Of a stretch of 64,000 bases of DNA, positions 34,350 to 43,988 are shown piece after piece (position 1 is the first letter of the stretch; the number at the start of each line of letters is the position of its first letter). This stretch comes from Ignavibacteria bacterium (GTDB taxonomy: Bacteria > Bacteroidota > Ignavibacteria > Kapaibacteriales > UBA4661): assembly GCA_947459425.1 (NCBI GenBank), contig CANHDJ010000003.1, forward strand, positions 62,001 to 126,000, read 5' to 3'. Under the pieces are notes generated by a model. That model was not told the DNA's origin and searched no databases. It saw only the letters and a list, made by a program, of their open reading frames with translations. A program made the position numbers and the translations under genes.

Positions 34350-35798
34350 TTAATGACCGCTTCCAACGGCAGCATCATGGTCAATTCCTTGTGCTTTCAA
34401 AACGCGCTGTGTCTGGAAGGTGTAGAATATCAAGTAAGCAAAACAGACAACGGCAACCCAATACGACGCATGAATATTGACCTTATCGGCAATAAAGCCT
34501 TGCAATGGTGGAATAATTGCCCCGCCCAAAATCATCATTATCAGAAATAATGAGCCTTGTGAGGTATATTTTCCCAAACCTGCCACCGACAGTGCAAAAA
34601 TACAGGGCCACATAATTGAACAGCACAACCCACCGCTAATAAAGGCGAAAATTGCCACTTTGCCCGTCGTGAACAGCCCTATCAGCATTGCCACAATCGC
34701 CAGCGATGAGAAAATAATCATCGTGCGGGCAGGTTTGTCTTGGCTGAGGAAAAAACCGATAATTTGAATGACGATACAAACCGCATACACGTAGAGATTG
34801 CTTACGTCGTTGCCATTGAGCGCATTTGCTCCCAAAATCACGGCAAAGCCCACAAAAGGAACAATGACCGTCAGAACCTGTTTCATCGTTTTCGACATAT
34901 CAAAAACAGCGATTGCGCCCGTCCAACGACCAATCATCAGACTTCCCCAATACAGCGAGATATACTGCGCGATTTGCGATTCTTTATATGCACCAAATTC
35001 CGGCAATGCCAGAAGCGCTCCCATATTGCTTTGAATCGTGACTTCTACGCCGACGTAGGTAAAAATTGCGGTCATTCCCAGCACAAGTTGTGGATATTTC
35101 AAGGCGCTGCCGCCTTTTTCGATGTGTTCGTCGCCAGTCACCGTTGGCAAATTGGAAAATTGGAAAAATACTGCCACTGCCGTAAACAAGACCGCTAAAC
35201 CAACATACATCTTCATCACCGAAGCCAATTCGACAACAACATTTTGAGCGCCCAGCGAACCGAAAAGAATCACGCTGACAACGATTGGTCCGACGGTCGT
35301 GCCAAAAGAATTCACGCCACCGCCGAAGTTTAGCCGATGCGAACCTGTTTCCGGCGCACCGAGCGCAACAGCAAAAGGCTGTGCGCACGTCTGTTGCAGC
35401 GAAAAACCCAGCGCAATAGCAAAAAACGAGGCGAGAATGAACGGATACGACCCCACGTTGATAGCGGCTATCATCAAAAGCGCTCCGCCGGAGGAAAAGA
35501 GCAAACCATAGATAATACCACGCTTGTAGCCGATTTTATTCAAAATGTCAACACCGGAAATTTTCTCGGCAAGATAGAGCAGTAGCGACCCCATGAAGTA
35601 GGCGAAATAAAACGCAAGGTCAATCAACTGCGATTGAAACTGCGACAACTGAAAATGCGATTTGCAAAATGGGATAAACACGCCGTTGGAAGCGGCAAGA
35701 AACCCCCAAAAGAAAAAGACCGTCACCAGCGTTAAAAACTTTGGCATATCGGTTGAAGGCTGCTTTGAAGCGGCAGTCGAGGTGGTCGCAGTGGACAT
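34350..35798 (-). CDS. FucP-family sugar:proton symporter (MFS)
   Basis: 482 residues from the ATG at 35798, which has AGGAG 8 nt upstream; the frame is open 186 bp further without membrane character. About 12 TM helices. Family marks are [20 protein letters not shown] in TM1, [18 protein letters not shown] in the TM4-5 region, and [18 protein letters not shown]. FucP proteins import L-fucose or other hexoses with protons; relatives carry glucose, galactose or N-acetylglucosamine. No sugar-catabolic genes are adjacent, so the substrate is open. Confidence 0.85.
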   Translation of the reverse strand: MSTATTSTAASKQPSTDMPKFLTLVTVFFFWGFLAASNGVFIPFCKSHFQLSQFQSQLIDLAFYFAYFMGSLLLYLAEKISGVDILNKIGYKRGIIYGLLFSSGGALLMIAAINVGSYPFILASFFAIALGFSLQQTCAQPFAVALGAPETGSHRLNFGGGVNSFGTTVGPIVVSVILFGSLGAQNVVVELASVMKMYVGLAVLFTAVAVFFQFSNLPTVTGDEHIEKGGSALKYPQLVLGMTAIFTYVGVEVTIQSNMGALLALPEFGAYKESQIAQYISLYWGSLMIGRWTGAIAVFDMSKTMKQVLTVIVPFVGFAVILGANALNGNDVSNLYVYAVCIVIQIIGFFLSQDKPARTMIIFSSLAIVAMLIGLFTTGKVAIFAFISGGLCCSIMWPCIFALSVAGLGKYTSQGSLFLIMMILGGAIIPPLQGFIADKVNIHASYWVAVVCFAYLIFYTFQTQRVLKAQGIDHDAAVGSGH

Positions 35799-36001
35799 AA
35801 TTGCTCCTGAACTTGTTGATAGAAAGGAAGATGATTGACTATTTTGCTGAATAACACACAAAAGTCGCTGTGAGCGACGTGTAAGAATTTCCGATAGCGA
35901 ATATACAAACGTTTGGTAATATTGCCCACTTAATGCTTGACGGCGGTGGAGAACATTTGTATTTTTGTGGTCTTCCTGAGACATACGAAAACCTAATTTT
36001 T

Positions 36002-36009
36002 TACCTTTG
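36002..36009 (+). promoter_or_regulatory. Possible -7 box before sufE
   Basis: TACCTTTG fits TAnnTTTG and lies 10 bp before the sufE ATG, which would give a very short or leaderless mRNA. No -33 TTG is seen at the right distance. Confidence 0.3.
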
Positions 36010-36019
36010 CTCTCGAATA

Positions 36020-36451
36020 ATGACTATCCAAGAGACCCAAGCCGCTATTGCCCGAGACTTTGCCGATTTTACCGATTGGGAAGACAAGTACGCTCACATC
36101 ATTGCACTAGGGCGAAAACTTGCACCCTTTCCCGAAGAACACCGCACTGATGACAATAAAGTACGCGGTTGTCAATCGCAAGTTTGGCTCCACGTGGAAT
36201 TGCATGATGATACTCTTATTTTTTATGGCGATGCTGATGCTGCTATTGTTAAAGGCTTGGTTTCTTTGGCATTAGAAGTATATTCGGGGCGCACACCGAA
36301 GGAAATTTTGCAGACCGAACCCGATTTTATGAAAAAAATTGGTCTTGATACGCACCTTTCACCCACGAGAACGAATGGTTTTGCGTCAATGATAAAGAAA
36401 ATCAAAATGTACGCTCTGGGATTTTCGATAAAACAAGAGCAGAAGCAGTAA
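36020..36451 (+). CDS. sufE: Fe-S cluster sulfur-transfer protein SufE
   Basis: 143 residues from the ATG at 36020; upstream in-frame codons show no conservation. The SufE signature [20 protein letters not shown] contains the persulfide-accepting cysteine at residue 51, the same number as in E. coli SufE. SufE takes sulfane sulfur from the cysteine desulfurase SufS and passes it to the SufBCD scaffold. The gene is followed 62 bp later by a SufT-like gene, then a ferredoxin; sufS and sufBCD are not in the window. Confidence 0.93.
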   Translation: MTIQETQAAIARDFADFTDWEDKYAHIIALGRKLAPFPEEHRTDDNKVRGCQSQVWLHVELHDDTLIFYGDADAAIVKGLVSLALEVYSGRTPKEILQTEPDFMKKIGLDTHLSPTRTNGFASMIKKIKMYALGFSIKQEQKQ

Positions 36452-36513
36452 AACAAACGCTCCACGTATCACCAAACCCTTTTTGGGCAGACGAACCACG
36501 ATTCAACCAGACT

Positions 36514-36864
36514 ATGGAAACCACTGCAACACATCTTCAATTTATTGACAACGGTACGCTTCTCAATGCGGAAGAGCAGATTATTAGCAGCATCAAAACC
36601 TGCTACGATCCTGAAATTCCCGTTGATATTTACGAACTTGGGCTTATTTACAAAATTGAAGTCAAGCCCGACAACAGCGTCTATGTCGAAATGACGCTCA
36701 CTTCGCCAAACTGCCCTTCTGCTGGAACACTTCCGGGCGAAGTCGAGGAGCGCGTGAGGGCTGTTGCGGGCGTTACCGACGCTATGGTGGATGTTGTTTT
36801 TGAACCGACGTGGGAAAAATCCATGATGTCCGAAATTGCCATGCTGGAATTAGGTTTCCTGTAA
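36514..36864 (+). CDS. sufT: SufT/MIP18-family (DUF59) Fe-S cluster assembly factor
   Basis: A 116-residue protein with the MIP18 pattern CYDPEIPVDIYELGLIY at the N-terminus and LTSPNCPSAGTLP carrying the conserved reactive Cys. The C-terminal VVFEPTWEKSMMSEIAMLELGF closes the domain. SufT helps mature Fe-S proteins under iron or oxygen stress. Its position right after sufE supports this role rather than the phenylacetate-pathway homologue PaaD. Confidence 0.88.
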   Translation: METTATHLQFIDNGTLLNAEEQIISSIKTCYDPEIPVDIYELGLIYKIEVKPDNSVYVEMTLTSPNCPSAGTLPGEVEERVRAVAGVTDAMVDVVFEPTWEKSMMSEIAMLELGFL

Positions 36865-36870
36865 ATTCCG

Positions 36871-36878
36871 TATCTTTG
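36871..36878 (+). promoter_or_regulatory. Possible -7 box before the ferredoxin gene
   Basis: TATCTTTG is an exact TAnnTTTG match 86 bp before the ferredoxin start and just after the sufT stop. No clear -33 TTG at 19-21 bp. Confidence 0.33.
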
Positions 36879-36963
36879 CATCGCCAACGCTATTTGCTAA
36901 CCAACACAATTCTTGCGCAACCCGCATAGAATCTCAACCTCAGAACCTGTAACCTCAAACCAA

Positions 36964-37242
36964 ATGTCCCGTTCCGTTACTGTTGCCTTGTATGGCAAAA
37001 AAAGTGTTATTTCTGTTGAAGACAGCGAATCTATTCTCGAAGCCGCTATTCGCCAGAACCTTGATCCGCCTTACGCTTGTCAAATTGGCTCGTGTTGCAC
37101 CTGCCGCGCAAAAAAACTTTCCGGTGAAGTCGTCATGGACGACCGCGAGGCACTCACGGATGAAGAAATCGCCGATGGCTACGTGCTGACGTGCCAATCG
37201 CACCCGACCACCGATGATGTTGTTGTGGATTATGATGCCTAA
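36964..37242 (+). CDS. [2Fe-2S] ferredoxin, plant type
   Basis: 92 residues from the ATG at 36964. The cluster ligands are Cys 39, 44 and 47 (CQIGSCCTC, C-x4-C-x2-C) and Cys 77 (VLTCQ), the plant-type pattern. The extra Cys 45 is unusual. It resembles the C-terminal ferredoxin domain of PaaE/HmpF-type reductases as a free protein. It carries electrons in the cytoplasm; position after sufE and sufT fits a role in Fe-S assembly or as a client. It overlaps the next gene by 8 bp. Confidence 0.9.
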   Translation: MSRSVTVALYGKKSVISVEDSESILEAAIRQNLDPPYACQIGSCCTCRAKKLSGEVVMDDREALTDEEIADGYVLTCQSHPTTDDVVVDYDA

Positions 37243-37735
37243 ACTACTCATTGCTATTGCCATTGGCATTGCGGCGCTCGTAAGTGCTTGCGCCCCTTCC
37301 TACCGTATTGTTCAGACCGATGTGGCTCGTTCTGCTATTGGTCGTCTTAGTTGGAGCCAGTGGCAACGCGAAGCGCAATGGCAGCACTACACCGATTCGA
37401 CCTATAAACCCGAAGCTGCCGTTGTGAAGAGGCTTGCAGGGCTGATTACACCTGAGGTTTCGTTCCGGCTTATCGCCGCAACGTGGTGTAGCGATAGCCG
37501 TGAGGAAATGCCGCGTTTGTTCCCGCTTTTTACTCAACTTGGTGTCAACACGGAGTCCGTCGAGCTCTGGGGTGTGAGTCTTTCCAAGCGTGACCCGCGA
37601 GAAGTTGCTGAAGCAAATGCCCTTGAATACGTCCCAACACTCGTCGTGATGCGCTCCGGCAAAGAAATAGGGCGTATTGTCGAACACCCGAAAACAAGCT
37701 GGGAAGCCGATTTAACCGCGATTCTACAACGATAG
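37235..37735 (+). CDS. Thioredoxin-like lipoprotein
   Basis: 166 residues from the ATG at 37235 (ATG 37232 is one codon earlier). The signal MPKLLIAIAIGIAALVSAC gives a lipobox Cys at 19. A thioredoxin fold follows, with LIAATWCSDSREEMPRLFPLF at the active-site position: WCSDS has one cysteine, not the CxxC of true thioredoxins, and the cis-Pro is in YVPTLVVM. A redox disulfide exchange is therefore doubtful; it may be a thiol-binding or chaperone-like relative. Translation is coupled to the ferredoxin gene by an 8-bp overlap. Located on the periplasmic face of a membrane. Confidence 0.75.
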   Translation: MPKLLIAIAIGIAALVSACAPSYRIVQTDVARSAIGRLSWSQWQREAQWQHYTDSTYKPEAAVVKRLAGLITPEVSFRLIAATWCSDSREEMPRLFPLFTQLGVNTESVELWGVSLSKRDPREVAEANALEYVPTLVVMRSGKEIGRIVEHPKTSWEADLTAILQR

Positions 37736-37798
37736 CGATATAACGATTGCAACTGTCCTTCACTCATTTTCAGTTTTTTTACTACAGGAGTTTTTTCA

Positions 37799-38425
37799 AT
37801 GGCTTACGAATGGAAATTCAACCCGCGTCCGTATTCGGACGAAGAAGCAAAAACCTTGCTCAAAGATTTGCTCTCGCCAGAAACGACGGATTGGCACTAC
37901 AACACGCACCACAAGGGCTATGTTACCTTTTTGAACAAAATCGAAGCAGGGCTCCCAACAGCCGATAAATCCGCCGCAAATGGCAATTGGTCTGACTTCG
38001 GCGAACTCAAACGTCGTCAGACGTGGAATCATGCCGGTACGGTGTTGCATGATGTTTATTGGGAAGTTTTGGGCGGCGACGGCGATGCTTCAAAAGGCGC
38101 AGAAGTAGTAGCGGCGATTGAAAAAGAATTTGGTTCGCTGGACGCATGGAAAGCAGATTTTAAGGCGACCTGTATTGCCTCGAAGCTCTCCGGCTGGGGC
38201 GTTCTAACGCTCGACCAGTTGTATAGCGGGCGCGTTTTGAATGTGCTGGTGGATGAACACCACTACGGCGCAATTTGGGGCGGTATTCCGCTTATTTCCT
38301 GCGATATGTTTGAACACGCCTACTACCACAAAGATGGTCCTGCACGGGCAAAATATCTTGATAATTTCTTTGCTAACCTTCACTGGGGGCGCATTAACGC
38401 TCGCTACACAAAGTTTGCAAAATAA
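37799..38425 (+). CDS. sodB: Fe/Mn superoxide dismutase, Fe-type features
   Basis: A 208-residue superoxide dismutase with all four metal ligands: His 33 in DWHYNTHHKGY, the His of TWNH, and the Asp and His of DMFEHAYY. The Gln two residues before the Asn of the WNH motif (RRQTWNH) is the position typical of iron enzymes, which supports Fe use or cambialism. DMFEH replaces the common DVWEH. It has a ribosome-binding site (AGGAG) 9 bp before the ATG and its own terminator at 38452-38487. No signal peptide, so cytoplasmic. Confidence 0.95.
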   Translation: MAYEWKFNPRPYSDEEAKTLLKDLLSPETTDWHYNTHHKGYVTFLNKIEAGLPTADKSAANGNWSDFGELKRRQTWNHAGTVLHDVYWEVLGGDGDASKGAEVVAAIEKEFGSLDAWKADFKATCIASKLSGWGVLTLDQLYSGRVLNVLVDEHHYGAIWGGIPLISCDMFEHAYYHKDGPARAKYLDNFFANLHWGRINARYTKFAK

Positions 38426-38451
38426 TTATTGAGACTAAGCGTTTATATCAG

Positions 38452-38487
38452 CAAGGGAACAGCAAGCAAGTGTGCGCTGTTCCCTTG
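38452..38487 (+). terminator. Intrinsic terminator after the superoxide dismutase gene
   Basis: A perfect 12-bp stem CAAGGGAACAGC / GCTGTTCCCTTG with a 12-nt loop, followed by TTTG. Confidence 0.85.
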
Positions 38488-38556
38488 TTTGTTCTCAGAA
38501 AATTGTGTAGTTTTCTTCAGATCTTCAGCGAAATATCTCGTCACTTTTTGATTGTT

Positions 38557-39195
38557 ATGGAAAAAATCGGCTTATTCCCGCTTAATATCGTTGTTTTCCC
38601 AGACTCATCCGTACCACTGCATATTTTCGAGCCTCGCTACAAAGAATTGGTCAATACGGCACTGGAAGGGCATAGGGACTTCGGTATCAATCTCGTTGAT
38701 TCGGCACGGCTCTATCAAACGGGCTGCACCGTCGAAGTAAGCGAGATTTCTCGTCGCTATCCCGATGGGCGCATGGATGTTGTCGTGACGGGCAAGCGGC
38801 GCTACACCCTGCGATCTCTGCGCGAGGGCGAGGAATCATATTACGTTGGCATTGTTGATTATTTTGGGGATGACGATGTTGATGAGTCCGTTGATGCCAG
38901 TCTCCGCGCTGAGTGTATCACATTGTACAACGAACTCGTAGAAATTGTGTATCCGGGCGCTGCCGAAGAGTATGTGCTGGATATTGTCAGTACGGTAACG
39001 GCTTCGTTTGTGATTGCGCAAAAGGCGGGGTTGGACATTCTGCGCAAACAAGAACTTCTCGAAATTCGCTCTGAAACTCGTCGCTTGGAGATTTTGCAAG
39101 ATTATATCGAACGCCTTCTGCCCGACCTCCGCGAAAAACGACGTTTGCAAGATGTTGTGATGAGCGATGGGTATATTCCGAATCATAGAAAATAA
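38557..39195 (+). CDS. LON substrate-binding-domain protein (Lon N-terminal domain only)
   Basis: 212 residues from the ATG at 38557. It begins MEKIGLFPLNIVVFPDSSVPLHIFEPRYKELV, close to the Lon N-terminal PUA-like domain, with a helical bundle behind it. The AAA+ and protease domains of Lon are absent, so this is a free-standing LON-domain protein; such proteins may bind damaged protein substrates or act as adaptors. Described bacterial homologues have no settled function. The lipoprotein gene that follows starts 10 bp later. Confidence 0.85.
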   Translation: MEKIGLFPLNIVVFPDSSVPLHIFEPRYKELVNTALEGHRDFGINLVDSARLYQTGCTVEVSEISRRYPDGRMDVVVTGKRRYTLRSLREGEESYYVGIVDYFGDDDVDESVDASLRAECITLYNELVEIVYPGAAEEYVLDIVSTVTASFVIAQKAGLDILRKQELLEIRSETRRLEILQDYIERLLPDLREKRRLQDVVMSDGYIPNHRK

Positions 39196-39205
39196 CCACT
39201 TACTT

Positions 39206-39877
39206 GTGAAGTCTCCTCAATCCTTCGCTTGGCGGCAATTCTGCAATCTTGCCTTGGTGATTATTTCTGCCTTTCTTGCCTCGTCGTGCGCCGATACCGC
39301 CAGAATACTTCCTGTGCGGCAGCGCATCGTGATTCTCAGAACAAATACCAAACTCTACCAATACCCCAACCGAGCATGGGTGCGCTTTGTGCAGCAAGGC
39401 GACACGCTTTTGTCTTTTGCCACCTGCATTGAGGCGGATGAAAGCGGCAATCGCCGTGTATTTTTAACACGCTTCAACGAGGAAACTGCATCGGTGGACA
39501 GCGATAATGGCAAAAGTGTGGCAACCGAATACGAACTGCTTACCCAGCACTGCGATACCGAATTTATTCTCCCCAGTACAATGGACAGCATAGCATGGGT
39601 GCGGGCGCTGCGTTTTGTTGAAGAAAACGCCACCGATGCCGTAGAGCGCTCAACGGCAACGCTTATTCAAACAGGCAAGCGCCTCCGCGCCGCAACGCCG
39701 CTTGGCTTCATTATTCGGAGGAAGGCAGAAAACGACGGCACTCGTTACACAATTCGCGCTAATGACCGCCTGGATGACCCAAATGCCCGGCGATGTGCTT
39801 TTTTTATGCAAACTGGTAAAACAGAACGAGAGTTTTACGAAATAGACACAATTACCCATAGTCACCACGTAAGGTAA
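39206..39877 (+). CDS. Hypothetical lipoprotein
   Basis: 223 residues if started at the GTG 39206, which avoids overlap with the LON-domain gene; an ATG at 39167 overlaps it by 29 bp. The lipobox SAFLASSC has its Cys at residue 28. The mature part is a mixed alpha-beta sequence with no known motif, ending in a His-rich THSHHVR. It probably shares a transcript with the LON-domain gene. Family unknown. Confidence 0.62.
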   Translation: MKSPQSFAWRQFCNLALVIISAFLASSCADTARILPVRQRIVILRTNTKLYQYPNRAWVRFVQQGDTLLSFATCIEADESGNRRVFLTRFNEETASVDSDNGKSVATEYELLTQHCDTEFILPSTMDSIAWVRALRFVEENATDAVERSTATLIQTGKRLRAATPLGFIIRRKAENDGTRYTIRANDRLDDPNARRCAFFMQTGKTEREFYEIDTITHSHHVR

Positions 39878-39922
39878 GCCTTTAGTCGCTATTCTGTCTG
39901 CTTTTAGCCTGAGCGGTTATCG

Positions 39923-40633
39923 TCATTCGGAAAAAGATAGTTCGTGAAACAACGTCAATGCCGCCACGCCGCATAAGAGAGCCGTTTCTGCCCGAAGGCG
40001 TGTGGGCGCAAGTTTCCAGAGATTTGTGCGCGGGTCGTTGCGAAAAAGCTGCTGCTCATCCTGAGAAAAACCGCCTTCTGCTCCGACGCATAAACACACG
40101 GTTCTGGCGCGATAGCGATGTGGCGCAGTGCCCTCAGCATCAGCAAGAATGAGATGCGTACCAGCAGGAAGCATTTCTAACAGCGCTTTCGGAGACATCG
40201 GCGCATGAATCGTTGGAAAATGCGCTCGGTGTGCCTGTTTCAAAGCTGCGAGGGCTTTGGACTGTAATCGCTCAGGTTTCGTGCGATCTCGTTCACTATT
40301 GTCGGTCAAAAGTGGTACAAAATCACGTGCGCCGAGTTCGATTGCTTTTTCAAGGGCAAATTCCATCCGCTCGCGGTTATCCAAAATGCCGAGTGCAACG
40401 ATAATGCGGAATGGGTATTCGCTATGTTCCGGCAATATCCGCACAACACCGCATACAACCTTCTCTTTTGAGATTTCCTGTACTTCCGTTTCTGCGCAAA
40501 GCCCGTGACCATTCGAGAGGAGCAGACGTTCTCCTACGCGCAAGCGTAAGGCACGAGCGTGTTGTGCCTCGTCGCCAAGAAGCAGCACCGTTGCCGCATC
40601 TATCGTCATATCAGGTGCAAACAGACATTCCAT
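39923..40633 (-). CDS. rsmE: 16S rRNA (uracil-1498-N3) methyltransferase
   Basis: 236 residues from the ATG at 40633. An N-terminal PUA-like domain (AQHARALRLRVGERLLL) and a SPOUT domain with the deep-knot motifs CVGAEGGFSQDE and LAPTRLRAETALLC identify RsmE, which methylates U1498 of 16S rRNA. The length is normal (~240). The frame is open upstream but runs into the DUF2723 gene, so the internal ATG is the start. Confidence 0.92.
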   Translation of the reverse strand: MECLFAPDMTIDAATVLLLGDEAQHARALRLRVGERLLLSNGHGLCAETEVQEISKEKVVCGVVRILPEHSEYPFRIIVALGILDNRERMEFALEKAIELGARDFVPLLTDNSERDRTKPERLQSKALAALKQAHRAHFPTIHAPMSPKALLEMLPAGTHLILADAEGTAPHRYRARTVCLCVGAEGGFSQDEQQLFRNDPRTNLWKLAPTRLRAETALLCGVAALTLFHELSFSE

Positions 40634-40764
40634 AAATTGTGTGCGCAGGGATTGATTGGCAAAATACTGGGAGAAATATTGTCCAAAAGAACAGCGCAAA
40701 ATCGCACAATTCCTGTATCTATGCAAACTCGCGTTTGAAGTCCAAAGACTTTTTACGAAAAAAA

Positions 40765-40801
40765 AACGTGTGACTTTGCCGGAAATGGCAAGCCACACGT
40801 T
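40765..40801 (-). terminator. Intrinsic terminator of the DUF2723 gene
   Basis: A two-step stem: AACGTGTG / CACACGTT outside and TTGCC / GGCAA inside, with a 6-nt loop. On the minus strand it is followed by a run of eight T (plus-strand A run from 40757). It lies 25 bp after the stop at 40827. Confidence 0.9.
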
Positions 40802-40826
40802 GAGATTATATCGGGTACTTGTTGGT

Positions 40827-43800
40827 TTATCGCTGTGCAGCGCCGATGGCTGCTGCGGCTTCTGTTGGGGTCGGTGCAATGCCCAGTTTCAATTTCAGCC
40901 CCATGACGCGCTGGCGCAAGCCCGGAAGCATTTGCCGAATGAAGTCATTGTTTTGTGCTTCGTATTTCGCAACCAAGCCTTCAGCAAGTTCAAGTGCTTT
41001 TTTCAAATCACCTTTGTATTCGGCGCGTTTGATTTCTACTTCGTCAATGCGAACTTGCAGTTCTGGTGCGTTATTCATCGTGGCTTGGTACTTTTGCAAG
41101 GTTGCTATTGCCTTGTCAAATTCGCCAATGAGTTCGTAGGACTCCGTTGCCACGACATTCGGGTCGAAGGCGCGTGAATACGGGTCGAGTTCCAGCAATT
41201 TCGGATTGGCAATAAGTTTTTCCGATACCGCCGCCGCCATACGAGCATATTTTTCGGCTTGCGGCTTTGCACCTGCTTTTTCGTAGAGGAGCGCCATTTG
41301 GTAGTATTGCGGGAAGTAGAGCGGGAACTGCTCGACACTGATGTATTTGTTCATCGTGTCCAGCACTGCGCCTGCTTTTTTCGGGTTATTCCCGTCGTAG
41401 AGAAGATTGTTGGCGTAGGTGAAGTAGAGATTACGGAAATTCGCCACCGCAGGCTGGCGATTGGTCTCATCAAAAAATGCGCGTGGATTGTTCAAATTGC
41501 GCAGTTTGAAGCCATAATGCGCTTCGGTATGCGTTTCATCAAACGGCAGAACATTCATAATCGTTTTGTCCATGACTTCCGGATTCACCGACTGCCCGCT
41601 TCTATCGGTCTGCTGAACCGTAGGACAGATGCGGTACGCCAAGCCTTCCATACGGAAATATTTTTCCAAGCCACAGAAAGCATCCCCACCAACCGAACCG
41701 GAATAGTACACCGGGCGCTCAAACGCGGTCTGCGTGACAATATCTTTGACAAGTTGGTCTTGAATGCGGAAGATGTAGCGCGGTTTGCCTTCATCCTCGC
41801 CGTAAGGCATACCAATAAAGCTCATCTTGATTTTGCGGACTTTGTTGGCAACAGAATCCGGTAATTTCTCCATCGAATTAACCTGTAAGCCGCTTTGTTG
41901 CTCATATTTTCGCATAATTTCCTCACGCACCCCGATTTCTACTTCCGTTGCGCCGCCAACAGGCGTAGAAAGGGCGCGAGGGTCGTATTCATCGCTTTGC
42001 TGAATGGATTCATCCGAAAAACTGAGCGGTACTTTTTTCGCGCCCCACGGCGATTGATTTTTTAATTGGTCAACATACCAAAGCGTATTGCCAAGGCTGA
42101 GATTGACCAAACGCACATCACGGCGAATGCCCATCACGTCTTGCATATACCAAACCGAGAAAGTATCGTTATCGCCGTTGGTGAAAAGAATAGCATCTTT
42201 TTCAACGCTTTGGAGAATGTTGTAGGCGTAATCGAACGGCATATAGTTATACGAACGGTCGTGGGTACGCCATCCGCCAACAGCCATGTTCAGAGGAACA
42301 AGCACCACAGCGCCCGCCAAAATAGCAGCACTGGCGGCAGCCCGAATATTTTCCTTGAAAAGATTCTCAATCAAGCCATACACCCCAATACCAATCCACA
42401 TACAGAACACCATAAACGAGCCAACGTAGAAATAATCCCGTTCGCGGGGCTGCGGATTTTGTTGATTTTGTTGAATAGCAGCCAGTACGCCCATCATCAG
42501 GAACATGATGAGATGGACAAATGCCATTTGCCGATTGCGCGAGAAATGGAAAATCATACCGAGCATACCGAAAAGAAGCGGTAACGCGAAAAATCGCACC
42601 GGATACCACGAAGAATACCCGGAATTGTAGTTGTAGGCATCCGCACCATCGTTGCTGAACCACGCGGGCGGAGCATCTTGCGTATCGCTCATTCGCCCGA
42701 CAAAATTCCACAAGAAATAGCGAATGTACATTTGATAAATCTGGTACTGGAAAAGATAATTTATCTCGCCGGCAAAATTCACTTTCGTAAATTTTGGAAT
42801 CGGAATAGCGCTACCATCGGCGCGTTCTGCACGCTCTACCGTTGGCGGATACCATTCGCCATATTGTTTGTATTTCTGGACGAAATAGCCTTCTTGTTGA
42901 TAACGGCGGGGCCAGGTCGGTGCATCGCCATACTGCTCACGACCCAAGTAGGAAACAAGTTTGTTGAGATTCGAGGGAGCATTTTCGTTCATGGGCGGAT
43001 TTGCATTGGAGCGAATGAGAATTTGCGTATAGGTGCTGTACCCAACAACCATCAGCAAAAATGCGCTACACGCCAAACCGATAACCGGATGGCTTTTCGA
43101 GCGACCATACCACACGCCGTAAGCCGCACCTCCGACAAGAAGAATAGCAAATATCAGCATAAGCGGACTGTCTTTGACGGCATATTCTTTTGCTGCGTTC
43201 CGCAATGGTAAATCTCCGCCCAAAAGTGCAGGGAAAAATTTCACAATACCCGGGTAGACCAATGCAAAAACCACTAAGCCAATAATGGTCATAATGATAA
43301 AGCTGCGAAGCGTAATCTCATATTTGCGAAAATAGACGACCATCGTAATCGAGAAAATCGTCAACACGCTCAAAAGGTGAACACCCGTCGAAAGACCAAT
43401 CAGGTACGCAATCAGCAGCAAATACCGCTCGTGTCCTTGATTATCAGCTTCTTCGTTCCAGCGCATCATCAAATACACAATCAGCGCCACAAAGAGTGTC
43501 GAAGCCGCATAAACCTCCGATTCTACGCCATTGAACCAAAGCGTATCGCTAAAATTGAACGCCAGAGCGCCGACTGCCGCCGAACCAAAGACGGCAAGCG
43601 CTTCGGCAAAGGTTTCGGGGCGTTTCCCGCGAATATTGACAATCGCCATGACGGTAATAGAGTAGAGCAGCAGCACCGAAAATGCGGTAGCAACGACAGA
43701 AACAAGATTGACGCGCCAACCCGGATCGCCGAAGGGAATAAACTGGTGGAAGAGTTTGCCGACCATAAGGAAGAGCGGCGCTCCGGGTGGATGTGGTACT

Positions 43801-43937
43801 TGCTGATAGACTGTGGCAGCCGTAAATTCGGCACAGTCCCAAAACGGCACCGTTTTCTGCACGGTAAGCATATAGGTCGTGAGGGAAATCACGAACACTA
43901 ATGCCGCAAATGCGCGGTTCAGTTGCTTTGTGTTCAT
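40827..43937 (-). CDS. DUF2723 membrane protein (O-mannosyltransferase-like) with C-terminal helical repeats
   Basis: A 1,036-residue integral membrane protein. The first ~600 residues hold 10-13 TM helices. The loop after TM1 has VPFWDCAEFTAA with an Asp in the place of the catalytic Asp of GT-C transferases, and VPHPPGAPLFLMVGK follows. This is the DUF2723 family, related to protein O-mannosyltransferases and typical of Bacteroidota and Chlorobiota. After ~600 comes a soluble part with TPR-like helices near the C-terminus (EKYARMAAAVSEKLIANPK, KKALELAEGLVAKYEAQN). It may transfer a lipid-linked sugar to exported proteins; that is inference from the family. Confidence 0.82.
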   Translation of the reverse strand: MNTKQLNRAFAALVFVISLTTYMLTVQKTVPFWDCAEFTAATVYQQVPHPPGAPLFLMVGKLFHQFIPFGDPGWRVNLVSVVATAFSVLLLYSITVMAIVNIRGKRPETFAEALAVFGSAAVGALAFNFSDTLWFNGVESEVYAASTLFVALIVYLMMRWNEEADNQGHERYLLLIAYLIGLSTGVHLLSVLTIFSITMVVYFRKYEITLRSFIIMTIIGLVVFALVYPGIVKFFPALLGGDLPLRNAAKEYAVKDSPLMLIFAILLVGGAAYGVWYGRSKSHPVIGLACSAFLLMVVGYSTYTQILIRSNANPPMNENAPSNLNKLVSYLGREQYGDAPTWPRRYQQEGYFVQKYKQYGEWYPPTVERAERADGSAIPIPKFTKVNFAGEINYLFQYQIYQMYIRYFLWNFVGRMSDTQDAPPAWFSNDGADAYNYNSGYSSWYPVRFFALPLLFGMLGMIFHFSRNRQMAFVHLIMFLMMGVLAAIQQNQQNPQPRERDYFYVGSFMVFCMWIGIGVYGLIENLFKENIRAAASAAILAGAVVLVPLNMAVGGWRTHDRSYNYMPFDYAYNILQSVEKDAILFTNGDNDTFSVWYMQDVMGIRRDVRLVNLSLGNTLWYVDQLKNQSPWGAKKVPLSFSDESIQQSDEYDPRALSTPVGGATEVEIGVREEIMRKYEQQSGLQVNSMEKLPDSVANKVRKIKMSFIGMPYGEDEGKPRYIFRIQDQLVKDIVTQTAFERPVYYSGSVGGDAFCGLEKYFRMEGLAYRICPTVQQTDRSGQSVNPEVMDKTIMNVLPFDETHTEAHYGFKLRNLNNPRAFFDETNRQPAVANFRNLYFTYANNLLYDGNNPKKAGAVLDTMNKYISVEQFPLYFPQYYQMALLYEKAGAKPQAEKYARMAAAVSEKLIANPKLLELDPYSRAFDPNVVATESYELIGEFDKAIATLQKYQATMNNAPELQVRIDEVEIKRAEYKGDLKKALELAEGLVAKYEAQNNDFIRQMLPGLRQRVMGLKLKLGIAPTPTEAAAAIGAAQR

Positions 43938-43988
43938 AGAGTAGAAATTGTGTTAAGGGTAAAAACGTAAATTTCGTGTTTGAATGGG

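Noticed and set aside
35799-35984. Upstream start of the FucP-like protein at 35984
   Set aside because: The extra 62 residues are polar and unlike the family, while 35798 has a good ribosome-binding site.
37847-38050. Overlapping plus- and minus-strand frames inside the superoxide dismutase gene
   Set aside because: The dismutase frame carries all metal ligands and a ribosome-binding site; the others are shadows.
40634-40879. Extended start of RsmE at 40879
   Set aside because: It would run into the DUF2723 gene and its terminator; the PUA domain begins at the ATG 40633.
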